A stretch of 64,000 bases of DNA, from NCBI GenBank assembly GCA_963691705.1, contig OY829542.1, positions 47,161,002-47,225,001 of the forward strand, given 5' to 3'. The notes under the pieces were generated by a model, which did no database searches, was not told where the DNA came from, and saw only the letters and a list, made by a program, of their open reading frames with translations. Both the position numbers and the translations under genes were made by a program. Below are positions 12,045-23,455 of the stretch, in pieces (the first letter of the stretch is position 1; every line of letters starts with the position of its first letter). Source of the stretch: Viola odorata. Taxonomy: Eukaryota; Streptophyta; Magnoliopsida; Malpighiales; Violaceae.

Positions 12045-12959
12045 GCCGTCGTTCCCAACGGCAAAAAGAGGAGAGAGAAATTTCGGAAGAAAAGAACACA
12101 CTCCCCCTCCATTTTTCCTAGCCAATTCACATACACTTGGACCACCTTCCGCACCCTCAAGCCCACTCCTCGCCGTCGTTCGCCGGAGCAGCACCACGGT
12201 GAGCATTTCGCTCTCGTTTTTTTATTTTTTCGTTTAACACTTAGTTAATTAGTTGAGCCTTAAAACTTGCTGCAAACACTTGGTTTTCAGCTTAATTTCA
12301 TCATGCGAACAGTAGTTTAAATTGTTGTGGCTTAGATTAATTGTTTCGTCAATTAATGTAAATATACATCTCCTCGTTTCCTTTGAATATCCCACTGTTT
12401 TTGCCTTCGTTCCTTGCTGTGACTGCACGGCTGCATTGAGGGAAGGGAGGCGAGCATTTTGGGCCAAGAACCAGGCGAATCCGTCAACTGGTTCGCCACC
12501 TCCGTCGCCGGCAGTGGCTCCGGCGACGTGAGGAAGAAGATGAATCACGGGCCGCATGGCCCTTCGGGCAAGGAAAGGAAGAAAGGTGATGGGCTCAGCC
12601 CATCACCATTTAAATGAACTTCCTTGGGCCAGGAACTGTTCCTGGCCCATTTCTTCCAAATTTTAAGTAGGGACCAGCCCATTTGCATTTTTTTCGAGCC
12701 TTCGATTCGTCATTTTTTTTACGCAAAATGCTCACATGCTTCGTATGATTATTATTTGTGATATGCGCTTTTGATTTTATTTTATACATGAATTGTTTAA
12801 ATCACTTTTTTCGTAAAATATTTCGTAGGCTTTTTATTTTATCAAGTTGTTTATTGAATTGTTTATATGTGAATTGCTCATTCTTTATCATAATATTTAT
12901 TGTCATGTTATCTAACCTCAGTCATTCATATCTAACTGTTTAAATTCAGTCATTTAAAA

Positions 12960-14455
12960 TACCGCCTTTATGGTCGGTCGCTTTTTTTTTATTTTCGTAA
13001 ATATTCAACTGCTTTAATTTTTCGCAAACTGCTGGAAATCCTTCCGCAAATTATCAACTGTTTACTTTTCCGCACTTTAAATTCCAGCAATTTACTTTCA
13101 GCAATTTAAATTCAATACCGCCTGCATGGTCGGTCGCACTTATCAACTGCTTACTTTTCCACACTTTAAATTCCAGCAATTTACTTTCAGCAATTTAAAT
13201 TCAATACCGCCTACATGGTCGGTCACACTTATCAACTGCTTACTTTTCCGCACTTTAAATTCCAGCAATTTACTTTCAGCAATTTAAATTCAATACCGCC
13301 TACATGGTCGGTCGCACTTATCAACTGCTTAATTTTCCGCACTTTAAATTCCAGCAATTTACTTTCAGCAATTTAAATTCAATACCGCCTACATGGTCGG
13401 TCGCAATATCAACTGTTTATTTTCTGCAATATCAACTGCTTTAATTTTTCGCAAAACTGCTGGAAATCCTTCCGCAAATTATCAACTGTTTAATTTTCCG
13501 CACTTTAAATTCCAGCAATTTACTTTCAGCAATTTAAATTCAATACCGCCTACATGGTCGGTCGCACTTATCAACTGCTTACTTTTCCGCACTTTAAATT
13601 CCAGCAATTTACTTTCAGCAATTTAAATTCAATACCGCCTACATGGTCGGTCGCACTTATCAACTGCTTAATTTTCCGCACTTTAAATTCCAGCAATTTA
13701 CTTTCAGCAATTTAAATTCAATACCGCCTACATGGTCGGTCGCAATATCAACTGTTTATTTTCTGCAATATCAACTGCTTTAATTTTTCGCAAAACTGCT
13801 GGAAATCCTTCCGCAAATTATCAACTGTTTAATTTTCCGCACTTTAAATTCCAGCAATTTACTTTCAGCAATTTAAATTCAATACCGCCTACATGGTCGG
13901 TCGCACTTATCAACTGCTTACTTTTCCGCACTTTAAATTCCAGCAATTTACTTTCAGCAATTTAAATTCAATACCGCCTACATGGTCGGTCGCACTTATC
14001 AACTGCTTAATTTTCCGCACTTTAAATTCCAGCAATTTACTTTCAGCAATTTAAATTCAATACCGCCTACATGGTCGGTCGCAATATCAACTGTTTATTT
14101 TCTGCAATATCAACTGCTTTAATTTTTCGCAAAACTGCTGGAAATCCTTCCGCAAATTATCAACTGTTTACTTTTCCGCACTTTACTTTTCCGCACTTTA
14201 AATTTCAGCAATTTACTTTCAGCAATTTAAATTCAATACCGCCTACATGGTCGGTCGCAATATCAACTGTTTATTTTCTGCAATATCAACTGCTTTAATT
14301 TTTCGCAAAACTACTGGAAATCCTTCCGCAAATTATCAACTGTTTACTTTTCCGCACTTTACTTTCCCGCACTTTAAATTTCAGCAATTTACTTTCAGCA
14401 ATTTAAATTCAATACCGCCTACATGGTCGGTCGCAATATCAACTGTTTATTTTCT
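12960..14455 (+). repeat. 89-bp-based tandem array in the 5' LTR, with 339-bp higher-order units
   Basis: The word catggtcggtcgca recurs at 13125, 13214 and 13303 (period 89). Longer units with an inserted block recur at 13393, 13732 and 14071 (period 339), then at 14247 and 14423 (period 176). Open frames here only reflect the repeat. The 3' LTR array (about 29423-30579) has one 339-bp unit fewer. Confidence 0.9.
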
Positions 14456-14574
14456 GCAAATATCCAACTGTTTATTCCCTGCATTATCAACCTGTTTTAT
14501 TTTCTGCAAATCATTAAACTTTTTTTCTTCCCTGTAAATCGCCAATATCATTTAATTTTTCTGCACTTATCAAA

Positions 14575-15330
14575 ACAGCATTTCATTTTCGTATGCGTAA
14601 AATCCATCATTTTTCGCATGCAATCAACCCAGCATTTAAATTCTCGTATGCGTAAAATCAATCATTTTTCGCATGCAATCAACCTAGCATTTAAATTCTC
14701 GTATGCGTAAAATCAATCATTTTTCGCATGCAATCAAAACAACATTTCATTTTCGTATGCGTAAAATCCATCATTTTTCGCACGCAATCAACCCAGCATT
14801 TAAATTCTCGCATGCGTAAAATCAATCATTTTTCCCATGCAATCAACCTAGCATTTAAATTCTCGTATGCGTAAAATCAATCATTTTTCGCATGCAATCA
14901 ACACAGCATTTAAATTCTCGTGTGCTTAAAATCAATCATTTTTCGCACGCAATCAACTCAGTATTTCATTTTCGTATGCGTAAAATCCATCATTTTTCGC
15001 ATGCAATCAACTAGCATTTTAATTCTCACATGCGTAAAATCCATCATTTTTCGCATGCAATCAACTAGCATTTTAATTCTCACATGCGTAAAATCCATCA
15101 TTTTTCGCATGCAATCAACTAGCATTTTAATTCTCACATGCGTAAAATCCATCATTTTTCGCATGCAATCAACTAGCATTTAAATTCTCACATACGAAAA
15201 ATCCATCATTTTTCGTATGCAATCACCTAGCGATAAATTCTCGTATGCTTAAAATCAATCATTTTTCGCATACAACCAAACTCAGCATCTCATTTCGTAT
15301 GCGTGGAATCCATCATTTCTCGTATACAAT
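14575..15330 (+). repeat. 54-bp hairpin-forming tandem array in the 5' LTR
   Basis: Units contain atgcgtaaaat, catcat and ttttcgcat, so each can fold into a short hairpin. Exact copies at 15001, 15055, 15109 and 15163 show a 54-bp period; flanking copies are degenerate. The same array is at about 30699-31455 in the 3' LTR. Confidence 0.85.
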
Positions 15331-16164
15331 CAACTGTCATTTAAATTCTTGCACTCATAAATTGCTTATTTATTTCTCGAGTTATCGCTAACACTCTCAT
15401 TTTGCAGGTTTTAGTTTCAAGCTTCGCTCGAAAGTACGCCTTTCGATTCCTTTTTATTTATTCGATGCTTTCTGCAAATATCCATCGTATGCATGATATA
15501 TAGAACTGCTAGAACTAAAATCAACCCACATGCACAACGTGTTTAAAGACTTTCTTAAAATGCCGCGTTCATGTGATTTTACTTCTCGCTTATATTGACT
15601 GCATGTACATGGGGACTTTCGATCCCACAGCAAACTATCGTTTTAAATCCATCATTTAAAATGGTACTCTGTTAGCAATCCATGTTAGGATCACGTAGTA
15701 ACTAATCTAAGCATGCATGGCCCGATGATGAAAAAAGAGGGCGCTCATTCAGTCTTATGGAAAATTCAGTCCCATCACGATCATAATAAAGACTAAAGTG
15801 ACGATTCCTCTGAGGGCCCCCTTTTTCAAAACGCATTTCTCAAACACCTTTTTAAACACCTCTCTCATCAACCGGTAACCGTTTTCGGATGTATCTCGGG
15901 TGCCTAACACCTTCCCGAGACCATAATACGACCCCGAACCTTTGTCTGGGGTCCAGACCCCTTTTTTGTGCCTTTAGTTTTTTACTTATTATATTTCCTA
16001 TGCCATGACGATTAGGGTTCCCTAAGCCTAGCAACCAAATTAGGGTGGCGACTTCATTGCATGCTGCGAGGCGTCCATCTACGCTGAGCATTGTAAGGTC
16101 CCGAATTTCGTTGCACACTCGTGAATTAGCATTCCTCTGTTAATTTTCGTGGGGCGCGACAGTT

Positions 16165-16182
16165 TGGCGACTTCACTGGGGA
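16165..16182 (+). promoter_or_regulatory. gypsy-1 primer-binding site
   Basis: tggcgacttcactgggga lies 3 nt after the 5' LTR. Its complement ends in GTCGCCA, so it carries the CCA expected of a tRNA 3' end. The identity of the tRNA is not established here. Confidence 0.75.
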
Positions 16183-17579
16183 CGCAGGGTCGGAGCCGGT
16201 TTTATCTTTTTAGAGAGGTGTTTATGTGTTTATTTATTTGCTTTGATCAATTGCTGGTCTGTTTATTTATTTGCTTTATCAATTGTCATAAGCATTTCAT
16301 AGCGCCCTACACCCAGGGGACAATTACCAAAATAGGAGGGTAGTAGTGACGCCCTAGGACACGTGTCCTAGGTAGTGTTCACCAAACCCAACTCGGATGA
16401 ACCCCTAAAGCCAGTCGAAAGGTAACGCGATTTCGCAAGGAATCGGGAAACTGGACGACACTTTAGGGACCTTTTCATGGTATCATCCGGGAACCATTCA
16501 AGCCAGTTAGAAATGTCGGAATCAGAGCCCCAGCACGTGCATCATGATTATACCTGCTTTGTCGTGGCTCTATTTGCATTATTGCCATGATAATCTTGTC
16601 TTTTATATGAACTGTAGATTTTCTTACACGTGCAGGTTACTTTGCTTTTAAAATTTTATTTTTGTCCCACAGGACCCATTTTGCTCATTCAATACGTCGG
16701 CACCTACACTACTTTCACTTGATATTTTCGGGGAACAAAGTTTCAACGATCAGACACTACAAAGCCGAATTGCCGCCTTAGAGGCTGAGTTAGAGATACA
16801 GAAAAGGGAGTTGGCTTCGATGGAGTACCTCTGGCAACAGGACTCTAACGTCCAGGAATGACACCTTCAGGGAAAGGCTCGGATATCGGCAAATCTTTTC
16901 TTTTTAGCTAGGACCCCTGATTCCACCTATCTTAGCCATTTTTGATAAATTTAGCAAGTTTACCATACTTTTGTAAACACTTTTAATAAAGTCGTACTCT
17001 TTCGGATATTTATTAAAATCGCCTCATTTTTTCCATATCAATTATCCATCCAAACGCAACTCAAAAGACTATCGCAAAAAGAAAGAGAAAATCCCTCCGG
17101 GATAAACACAGTCGTTTCACCCAAAGAACCAAAAAATCAGACCAAACACTCAAAAAAAAAAAAACAAAAAACAGCCAAATATTGCCCACTCGTGGCTTTG
17201 TCCTCTTAGCTTATCATGACCTCCAAGTTCATGGCATTGATTGTCATCCCTCCCCTCGGTTGGGTTCGCCAGGCGTCAGGCCCTACGTCATTTGCAAGCA
17301 CAGTATGAAAGAGATCTTCCTAGCATGGCGGCATTGGTTGCCCCTGCTGATTTGGGTTTCGCCGATAGCATCTCAGTCTGCTTCGTATCGTTGGAATGAA
17401 TAGAGGTTTCCTTCGCATATCATCAACGACCAGGAGATCACGCCTCTCCGACCACCCTGAAAATATCAAATGAAAGTGTTGCCGGAAAGCGATTGAGCAA
17501 ACATGGAGGCCTTGGGATTGCACATCACCTGTATATCCTCACTTGTACTTACTCTTTCCTGTGTTTTTCTCTTTTTCAG
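16183..17579 (+). other. gypsy-1 leader with a small coiled-coil reading frame
   Basis: Leader between the primer-binding site and gag. Most of it is non-coding, but 16673-16861 is an open block of about 62 codons containing a heptad-like stretch (IAALEAELEIQKREL) and a TGA stop. It is preceded by an acceptor-like site (pyrimidine tract then CCCACAG, ending at 16672). A second acceptor-like site (TTTTTCTCTTTTTCAG, ending at 17579) precedes gag. Tat and Ogre elements are known to carry extra frames and spliced transcripts; splicing here is inference. Confidence 0.5.
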
Positions 17580-19244
17580 GTTCACAATAGCTCCTCGGAA
17601 GCACGCTACTCCGCACAGGCTCCCTGTGACCCGACTTCGAAAACGAAAAATGACTGAACAGGCTAATACCAACGAAGCACTAATGGCTAGGATTGCCGAA
17701 TTAGAGGAGCAAGTTAGGATTACTACAGAAAGGGCTGCTAAGGCCGAAAAGGAAAAGGATGAAGCTACCACCGAATTCCCACCGGGTTTTGAGCCTCCTC
17801 GAACCGTAGGACCTCCCTCTTCATTTGCCATCGCAGGATCTTCAGTACCTCCGCCACTTTCTGGCCCCGAGGGCCAATGGGGATGGGTTAATCCCTTCAC
17901 TGTACCTACCGTTGCAAATCCTATGATCAATACAAGTGAAGAAATTGCTACGTCACTTCAGCACTTTTCTACAGATCCCGCTGTGGACTCCGGCAAGAGC
18001 CAGGCCCACCTAGAGGCCTCGTATCTCCCTCCCCTTCCTCCGAGCACAGTTCCCGGACCTGTGGGAATTCAGCCTCCCGTTTTTCAATCCAGCACAACCT
18101 CAGTTCTCGTCAGAACCTCTACTGCCCTTCGGCCCTAACCCCACTATGGCCGAGAAACCCAAAAATGACAGGTTGAATCTGCTTGAAGAAAGACTCCGAG
18201 CAATTGAAGGGACTGATCCCCTCGACCCTATTGGTCCCTCCGAGATGTGCATGGTCCCCGGGATCGTACAAAGTCCCCGACTTCGAAAAGTACACTGGGG
18301 TCGAGTGCCCAAAGACCCACCTTAGAGCATACTGCAATAAGATGGCAGAAATGATCCACAACGAGCCGTTGTTGATTCATCTGTTTCGGGAAAGCTTAAC
18401 CAAACATGCCCTAACTTGGTATATGGGTCTAGACAGAGCCAGAACCAGGACATGGAGAGACTTGTCCGACGCCTTCTACAGACAATATAAATTCAACATG
18501 GAGGTAGCTCCCGACCGCGCCGACCTGCAAAATTTGGAAAAGAAAATCGGTGAGCCCGTAAAGACCTATGCTCAGAGATGGAGAGAGTTGGCTTCCAGAA
18601 TCTCTCCTCCTTTAAGCGACAAGGAACTCTTGTCGACTTTCTTGCACACCTTTAAGGCTCCTTACTACACCTACCTGATCTCGAATCCTTCAAACAGCTT
18701 CTCCGACATGGTCCTAATTGCCGAAAGAGTTGAGCAGGGGATTAAATCCGGGCGAATCATGCCTTCGGCACTAGAGTCTGCACCCAAGAAAGCATCCATC
18801 GTAAAAGGAGATGTTGGATTTGTCGCTCCCCAAGCTAATCACGGGCAACTATTTCTACCACCTCCACCTTATCTATCACCACCGCCCTATCCTTCGCCAT
18901 CGCTATATCAACCCACCTTCTTTCCTTTTGCCTCACCACTCGTTGCTAATATCGCACCTCAAAACCATACATGTTTCCCACCATCACCAGCACAAACATC
19001 ACAACCGATGCAGCCCAAGCCATATAACCCACCAAAAGACCCAAACAACCAAAACACGTCAAGCAATCGGTGGAACCGAGAGCCTTTGCCTCCTCTTCCT
19101 CTCCCCGCGGGAGAAATCTACAAACATCTCTTGGCAGCTGGATAGATCGTACCAGTTCCAGCTCAGCCTCAAACGCCTCCATACTCGAAATGGTATGATC
19201 CCAACGCCAGATGCGAATATCACGCTGGAGCCCCGGGTCACGCT
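17580..19244 (+). pseudogene. gypsy-1 gag, frameshifted
   Basis: Capsid-type gag region. It opens with a basic stretch and the coiled coil MTEQANTNEALMARIAELEE (near 17650), then a Pro-rich linker. It then shifts frame near 18100-18140 (that frame stops at 18138) and again near 18260. The gag core in the third frame has YKVPDFEKYTGVECPKTHLR, LTKHALTWYMGL and LADLQNLEKKIGEPVKTYAQRW-like blocks typical of Ty3/gypsy gag. A Pro-rich tail follows, then a stop at 19143-19145. Beyond that stop a knuckle-like motif CEYHAGAPGHALENC is encoded around 19210-19250. The two frame changes make it non-functional as it stands unless one is a programmed shift. Confidence 0.85.
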
Positions 19245-19874
19245 TTGGAAAATTGTTTTGCATTCAAAGCAAAAGTCCATAACTTGATCAAAAGGGGATG
19301 GGTATCTTTCGAAGGGTTATCAAAAGGACCCAACACGTCCACCAACCCTCTCCCCAATCATTCCCAAGGAAAGGAAGGGGTGAACGCCATCTCAGCAGAA
19401 GGAATCAACGATTCTCGCCCTTCAATCAAGGAAGCGCCTAACGAAGAACTGTTCTTCGCATTAGCTAAAAATGCACACCTACCTTTCCCAGAGAATAATC
19501 AGGCCCAATGCCTATTCTGCCAAGGGGAAAGCAAGCACGAAATCCAGGATTGTAGACTTTTTCGGCAGAAAGTCAAGCAACTCACGACATTCGGAATCAT
19601 TCAGACCGAAGGAAAAACCCGAGGAGCAATCAATGCCATCGAGGACCATTCTCCAGCACCGCATTCCTTCGAATATGTGGCCCAAACAGGGGATACTGCC
19701 GCTTTCCCCTTCGCAGCCGAAACCATCAATGGGAGTCTAATCGAGGTATCAGACCTCCGTATGAGCACTCTGGGAGAAAAAGAGTCGTCGCCTAGTTCAG
19801 TCATTTTCGTAAAGAAGTCAGGGGAGTCTGTGCGCAACTGGACCATCACCATGCTTCCAGATGTCTCTCCGTAA
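19245..19874 (+). pseudogene. gypsy-1 gag C-terminal/linker region without a visible protease
   Basis: Open frame of 209 codons after gag. It has a second knuckle-like motif CLFCQGESKHEIQDC (about 19510-19555) and the phrase VKQLTTFGIIQTEGKTRGAI seen in Tat gag-pro regions. I find no aspartic protease signature (D-S/T-G followed by a hydrophobic box) here or at the start of the next frame. A stretch of about 145 bp with stops in all frames and a pyrimidine-rich end (ttttcgcattttag, to 20011) separates it from RT, where Ogre elements are known to have an intron. Confidence 0.7.
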
Positions 19875-20019
19875 ATCACTCCTTTCGAAAATATCTACGT
19901 TTTTGCACGTCTTCTTACGAAGACACTTTTGTAGGGACTCATGTTCCCTTTTGTTAAAAATCAATATATATGCAATCTTCATTTTACGTATCTCTTCTTT
20001 TCGCATTTTAGATTTCAGG

Positions 20020-23000
20020 ATGAATGTTAATACGGATTGTCTTGATAAAACCCATGTCTTTACCGGCGAAGAAATCATCACTACAACTGAAGACAAAGCC
20101 GAAATCCCCAACGAACTAGCCCGTTTACTAGAAAATTCAGAAAAGGAAACAACTCCTCATCGGGAGGAATTGGACGAAGTAAACTTGGGGGCAAGCCACG
20201 AGAATCAGAAGTTGGTCAAGATCGGAACTACCTTGGACGTGACTCAGAGAGAAAGGTTGATTTCTCTCCTCAAAGACTACTCTGACGTCTTCGCATGGTC
20301 ATACGCCGATATGCCGGGTCTCGATCCTGGGATAGTTGAGCATCGCATCCCTTTGAAGCCTGAGTTCAAACCGGTCAAGCAAAAGCTTCGGAGAATGCAT
20401 CCAGACATCCTTCTGAAAATCAAAGAAGAAGTTACCAAGCAGCTAGAGGCGGGCTTCCTAAGAGTTGCCGAATACCCGGAATGGATCGCCAACATAGTGC
20501 CAGTACCTAAGAAAGATGGGAAGGTCCGCATGTGCGTGGATTTTCGGGATCTTAACCGAGCCAGCCCTAAAGATGATTTCCCACTTCCCCACATCGACAT
20601 ATTGGTAGATAGTGCCGCCAGAAATGACATGTTCTCCTTCATGGACGGATTTTCGGGGTACAATTAGATCAAGATGGCACCCGAAGATAGTGAGAAGACG
20701 ACCTTCATCACACCCTGGGGAACCTTCTGCTACAAAGTGATGCCTTTCGGACTAAAGAATGCAGGAGCCACTTATCAACGTTCTGCCGTCACCCTTTTCC
20801 ACGACATGATGCATAAGGAATTGGAGATATATGTCGACGACATGATAGCCAAATCCCGTGGAACGCAAGACCACGTGGACATCTTGAAGAAGGTATTCGA
20901 GAGGCTGAGGCAGTTTCAGCTAAGGCTAAACCCAGCCAAGTGCACCTTTGGGGTAACCTCCGGAAAATTGTTAGGATTCATCGTCAGCAACAGAGGCATA
21001 GAAGTGGATCCTGATAAGATAAAAGCAATACAAGAGCTACCCGCTCAGCACCGAAACGGAAGTACGAAGCTTCCTAAGGCGTATTAACTACATCGCTCGC
21101 TTTATCAGCCAGCTAACACTCACTTGTGAGCCGATGTTCAAAATGCTAAGGAAACACGGAGAAGCAGAATGGGATGAAGACTGCCAGCAAGCCTTTGAGA
21201 AAATCAAGACATATCTGCAAAACCCACCAGTACTGGTTCCCCCAACGCCAGGGCGACCCTTGCTCATGTACATGACAGTCACAGCTAGCGCCATGGGCTG
21301 CGTCCTGGGACGACATGACGAATCAGGAAGGCGGGAACAAGCCATCTACTATCTCAGCAAAAAATTCAACGAGTGCGAGATGCGCTACTCCATGTTGGAA
21401 CGAACTTGTTGCGCCCTAGCATGGTGCGCCCGAAGGCTCCGGCAGTACATGTTGTATTACACGACTTGGCTAATTTCCCGCATGGATCCCCTGAAATACA
21501 TCTTCGAAAAGCCGTATCTATCGAGTCGTATCTGTAGATGGCAAGTCCTATTAGCTGAGCACGAGATCATCTATGTAACCCGGAAAGCGGTTAAGGCAAG
21601 CGCCCTCGCCGATCACTTGGCTGATCATGCCTCAGACGAGTATGAGTCATTGAGCTTTGACTTCCCTGATGAGGACATCATAGTAATTGAAGAGGAGATC
21701 GCGGAAGATCTCCGAGAAGATGACTGGTGGACCATGTTCTTCGACGGAGCGGTGAATCTTTCGGGCAAGGGAGTGGGAGCCGTGGTCATAGCCCCAGATG
21801 GCCGTCAATTCCCCATAGCATGCAAATTGAACTTCCCATGCACCAATAACGTCGCCGAGTATGAGGCATGCATCAGTGGTCTGACAGCAGCCATCGACTT
21901 AAAAGTAAAGAAGCTCCGAATCTTCGGCGATTCAGCACTCGTCATCTATCAAGCCCAGGATCTATGGCAGACACGGGATTCTAAGCTCATCCCTTATCAA
22001 AAGTTGCTCACTCAGCTCACGCGAGAATTCGAAGAAACCAAGTTCGACCGAGTCGACCGAGAAAAGAACCGCTTCGCAGACGCATTGGCCACATTGGCAT
22101 CAATGTTCAAGTTAGAGTGCGGGATAATGCTTCAGCCATTGAGAGTGGAAGTCAAAGAAACTCCGGCTTGCTGTGTCATCCTAGAAGAAGAACCCGATGG
22201 GAAGTCATGGTTCTACGACTTGGTACAATTCATCAGAAATCGGGAATACCCACCGGGGGCAAGCCGAGTTAGCAAGAAGACCCTTCAGCGCTTGGCACTA
22301 GACTTCTACCTCGATGGCGAGGTTCTATATAAGAGGAGAGCGGATGGAGCTTTGCTTCGTTGCGTCACCATGACCGAAGCGAAGAAAATCATAGCAGAGA
22401 TCCACGAAGGAGTCTGTTCCACTCACGCAAGTGGGCACATGATGGCCAGACAGATCAGGAGGCAAGGCTATTTTTGGCTCACCATCGAGCGCGATTGCAT
22501 CGGCTATTTCCGGAAGTGCCACAAGTGTCAAATCTATGCGGATCATCTCCATGTCCCTCCAGCCCCACTCTTCAGCATGACATCGCCTTGGCCTTTTGCG
22601 ATGTGGGGAATCGACATCATCGGCCAAATTCATCCCACAGCCTCTAATGGCCATCGCTTCATCCTTGTAGCAATCGACTACTTCACTAAGTGGGTAGAGG
22701 CCACCTCTTACTCCAGCATCACTCAGAGGACGACCATGCGATTCATTGAGAAGAATATCATTTGCCGTCATGGGGTCCCAGAAACCATCATCACGGACAA
22801 CGACACCAATCTCAACGGAAAAATTATCGACGGTCTTTGCCAACGTTGGAAAGAGAAGCACCGAAACTCATCACCATACCGACCAAAGATGAATGGCGCG
22901 GTCGAAGCAGCAAACAAAAACCTGAAGAAGATCATCCAAAAGATGGTAATCACTCACAAGGATTGGCAGGACATGCTTCCCTTCGCGCTGCATGCTTACC

Positions 23001-23455
23001 GAATAGCAACTCGCACATCCACAGGGGCAACTCCCTATTCGTTAGTTTACGGCATGGAAGCCGTAATTCCCCTCGAGGTAGAAATCCCTTCTCTCAGAAT
23101 CCTGGCAGAGTCTGAAGTAGAAGAATCAGATTGGGCAAGAGTGAGGTACGAGCAACTAAACCTCCTTCCCGAAAAGCGCCTGGCTGCTATCTGCCATGCA
23201 CAGTTGTACCAGCAACGGATGGCCAACGCTTATAACAAGAAAGTGCGGCCTCGCCAATTCAAGACTGGAGATTTAGTGTTGAAGAAGATTCTCCCTCATC
23301 AGGAGGCCAGTCAAGGAAAGTGGGCTCCAAAGTATGAGGGTCCGTATCTGGTCAAGAATGCATTCTCAGGAGGTGCCCTAGTGCTAACCAACATGGACGG
23401 AGACGATCTCCCAAGACCGGTAAACGCCGATGCAGTCAAGACATATTACGCCTGA
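20020..23455 (+). pseudogene. gypsy-1 pol: reverse transcriptase, RNase H, archaeal-type RNase H, integrase
   Basis: RT spans about 20280-21100 with CVDFRDLNRASPKDDFPLP and the active site YVDD (near 20830). A TAG stop at 20665-20667 replaces the usual Gln after GFSGYN, and a frameshift near 21045 moves the rest to another frame. From 21134 one frame runs to 23455: RT end, RNase H (LLMYMTVTASAMGCVL, YYLSKKFNECEMRYS), a second RNase H of archaeal type (MFFDGAVNLSGKGVGAVV, NNVAEYEACISGL, FGDSALVI), and integrase with an HHCC finger (H..H..CHKC), the catalytic D (GIDIIG), D (TDNDTN) and E (NGAVEAAN), then a C-terminal domain. The RH plus second RH order is Tat-specific. Confidence 0.93.

Larger units (their letters stand above)
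11100..16161 (+). repeat. gypsy-1 5' LTR (5,062 bp)
   Basis: Starts TGTTGATACCCG, ends GCGCGACA. In order it contains a pyrimidine-rich start, a palindrome-rich promoter block with a TATA box (about 11790-12050), a unique stretch, an 89-bp-based tandem array (about 12960-14455), a 54-bp hairpin array (about 14575-15330) and a 3' segment of about 320 bp shared with the solo LTR at 55434-58277. Open frames inside it are by-products of the repeats, not genes. Confidence 0.95.

Noticed and set aside
11776..12557. Short frames in the LTR promoter block, such as MKGHLIMAIDLVNQGK, conserved in three LTRs
   Set aside because: Conservation is that of the LTR DNA and its palindromes; both strands are open and the third copy changes length.
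13393..14710. Open frames repeating MVGRNINCLFSA in the 5' LTR (and 29856-30778 in the 3' LTR)
   Set aside because: They are translations of the 89/339-bp tandem array, recur with its period and end in it.
14920..15183. Frames repeating MRKMMDFTH or CVKSIIFRM on both strands
   Set aside because: Products of the 54-bp array (54 is a multiple of 3); no independent coding evidence.
14575..15330. CRISPR-like regular array
   Set aside because: The repeats are contiguous, without unique spacers, inside a plant retrotransposon LTR.
15852..16118. 88-codon minus-strand frame near the LTR end, also at 31975-32241
   Set aside because: Lies in the conserved LTR 3' segment in the opposite sense; the related solo LTR does not keep the frame.
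17182..17403. 73-codon frame in the gypsy-1 leader
   Set aside because: Overlaps a frame on the other strand, lacks resemblance to retroelement proteins, and lies before the gag acceptor-like site.
22325..22861. 178-codon minus-strand frame in the integrase region
   Set aside because: Antisense shadow of the integrase coding frame.
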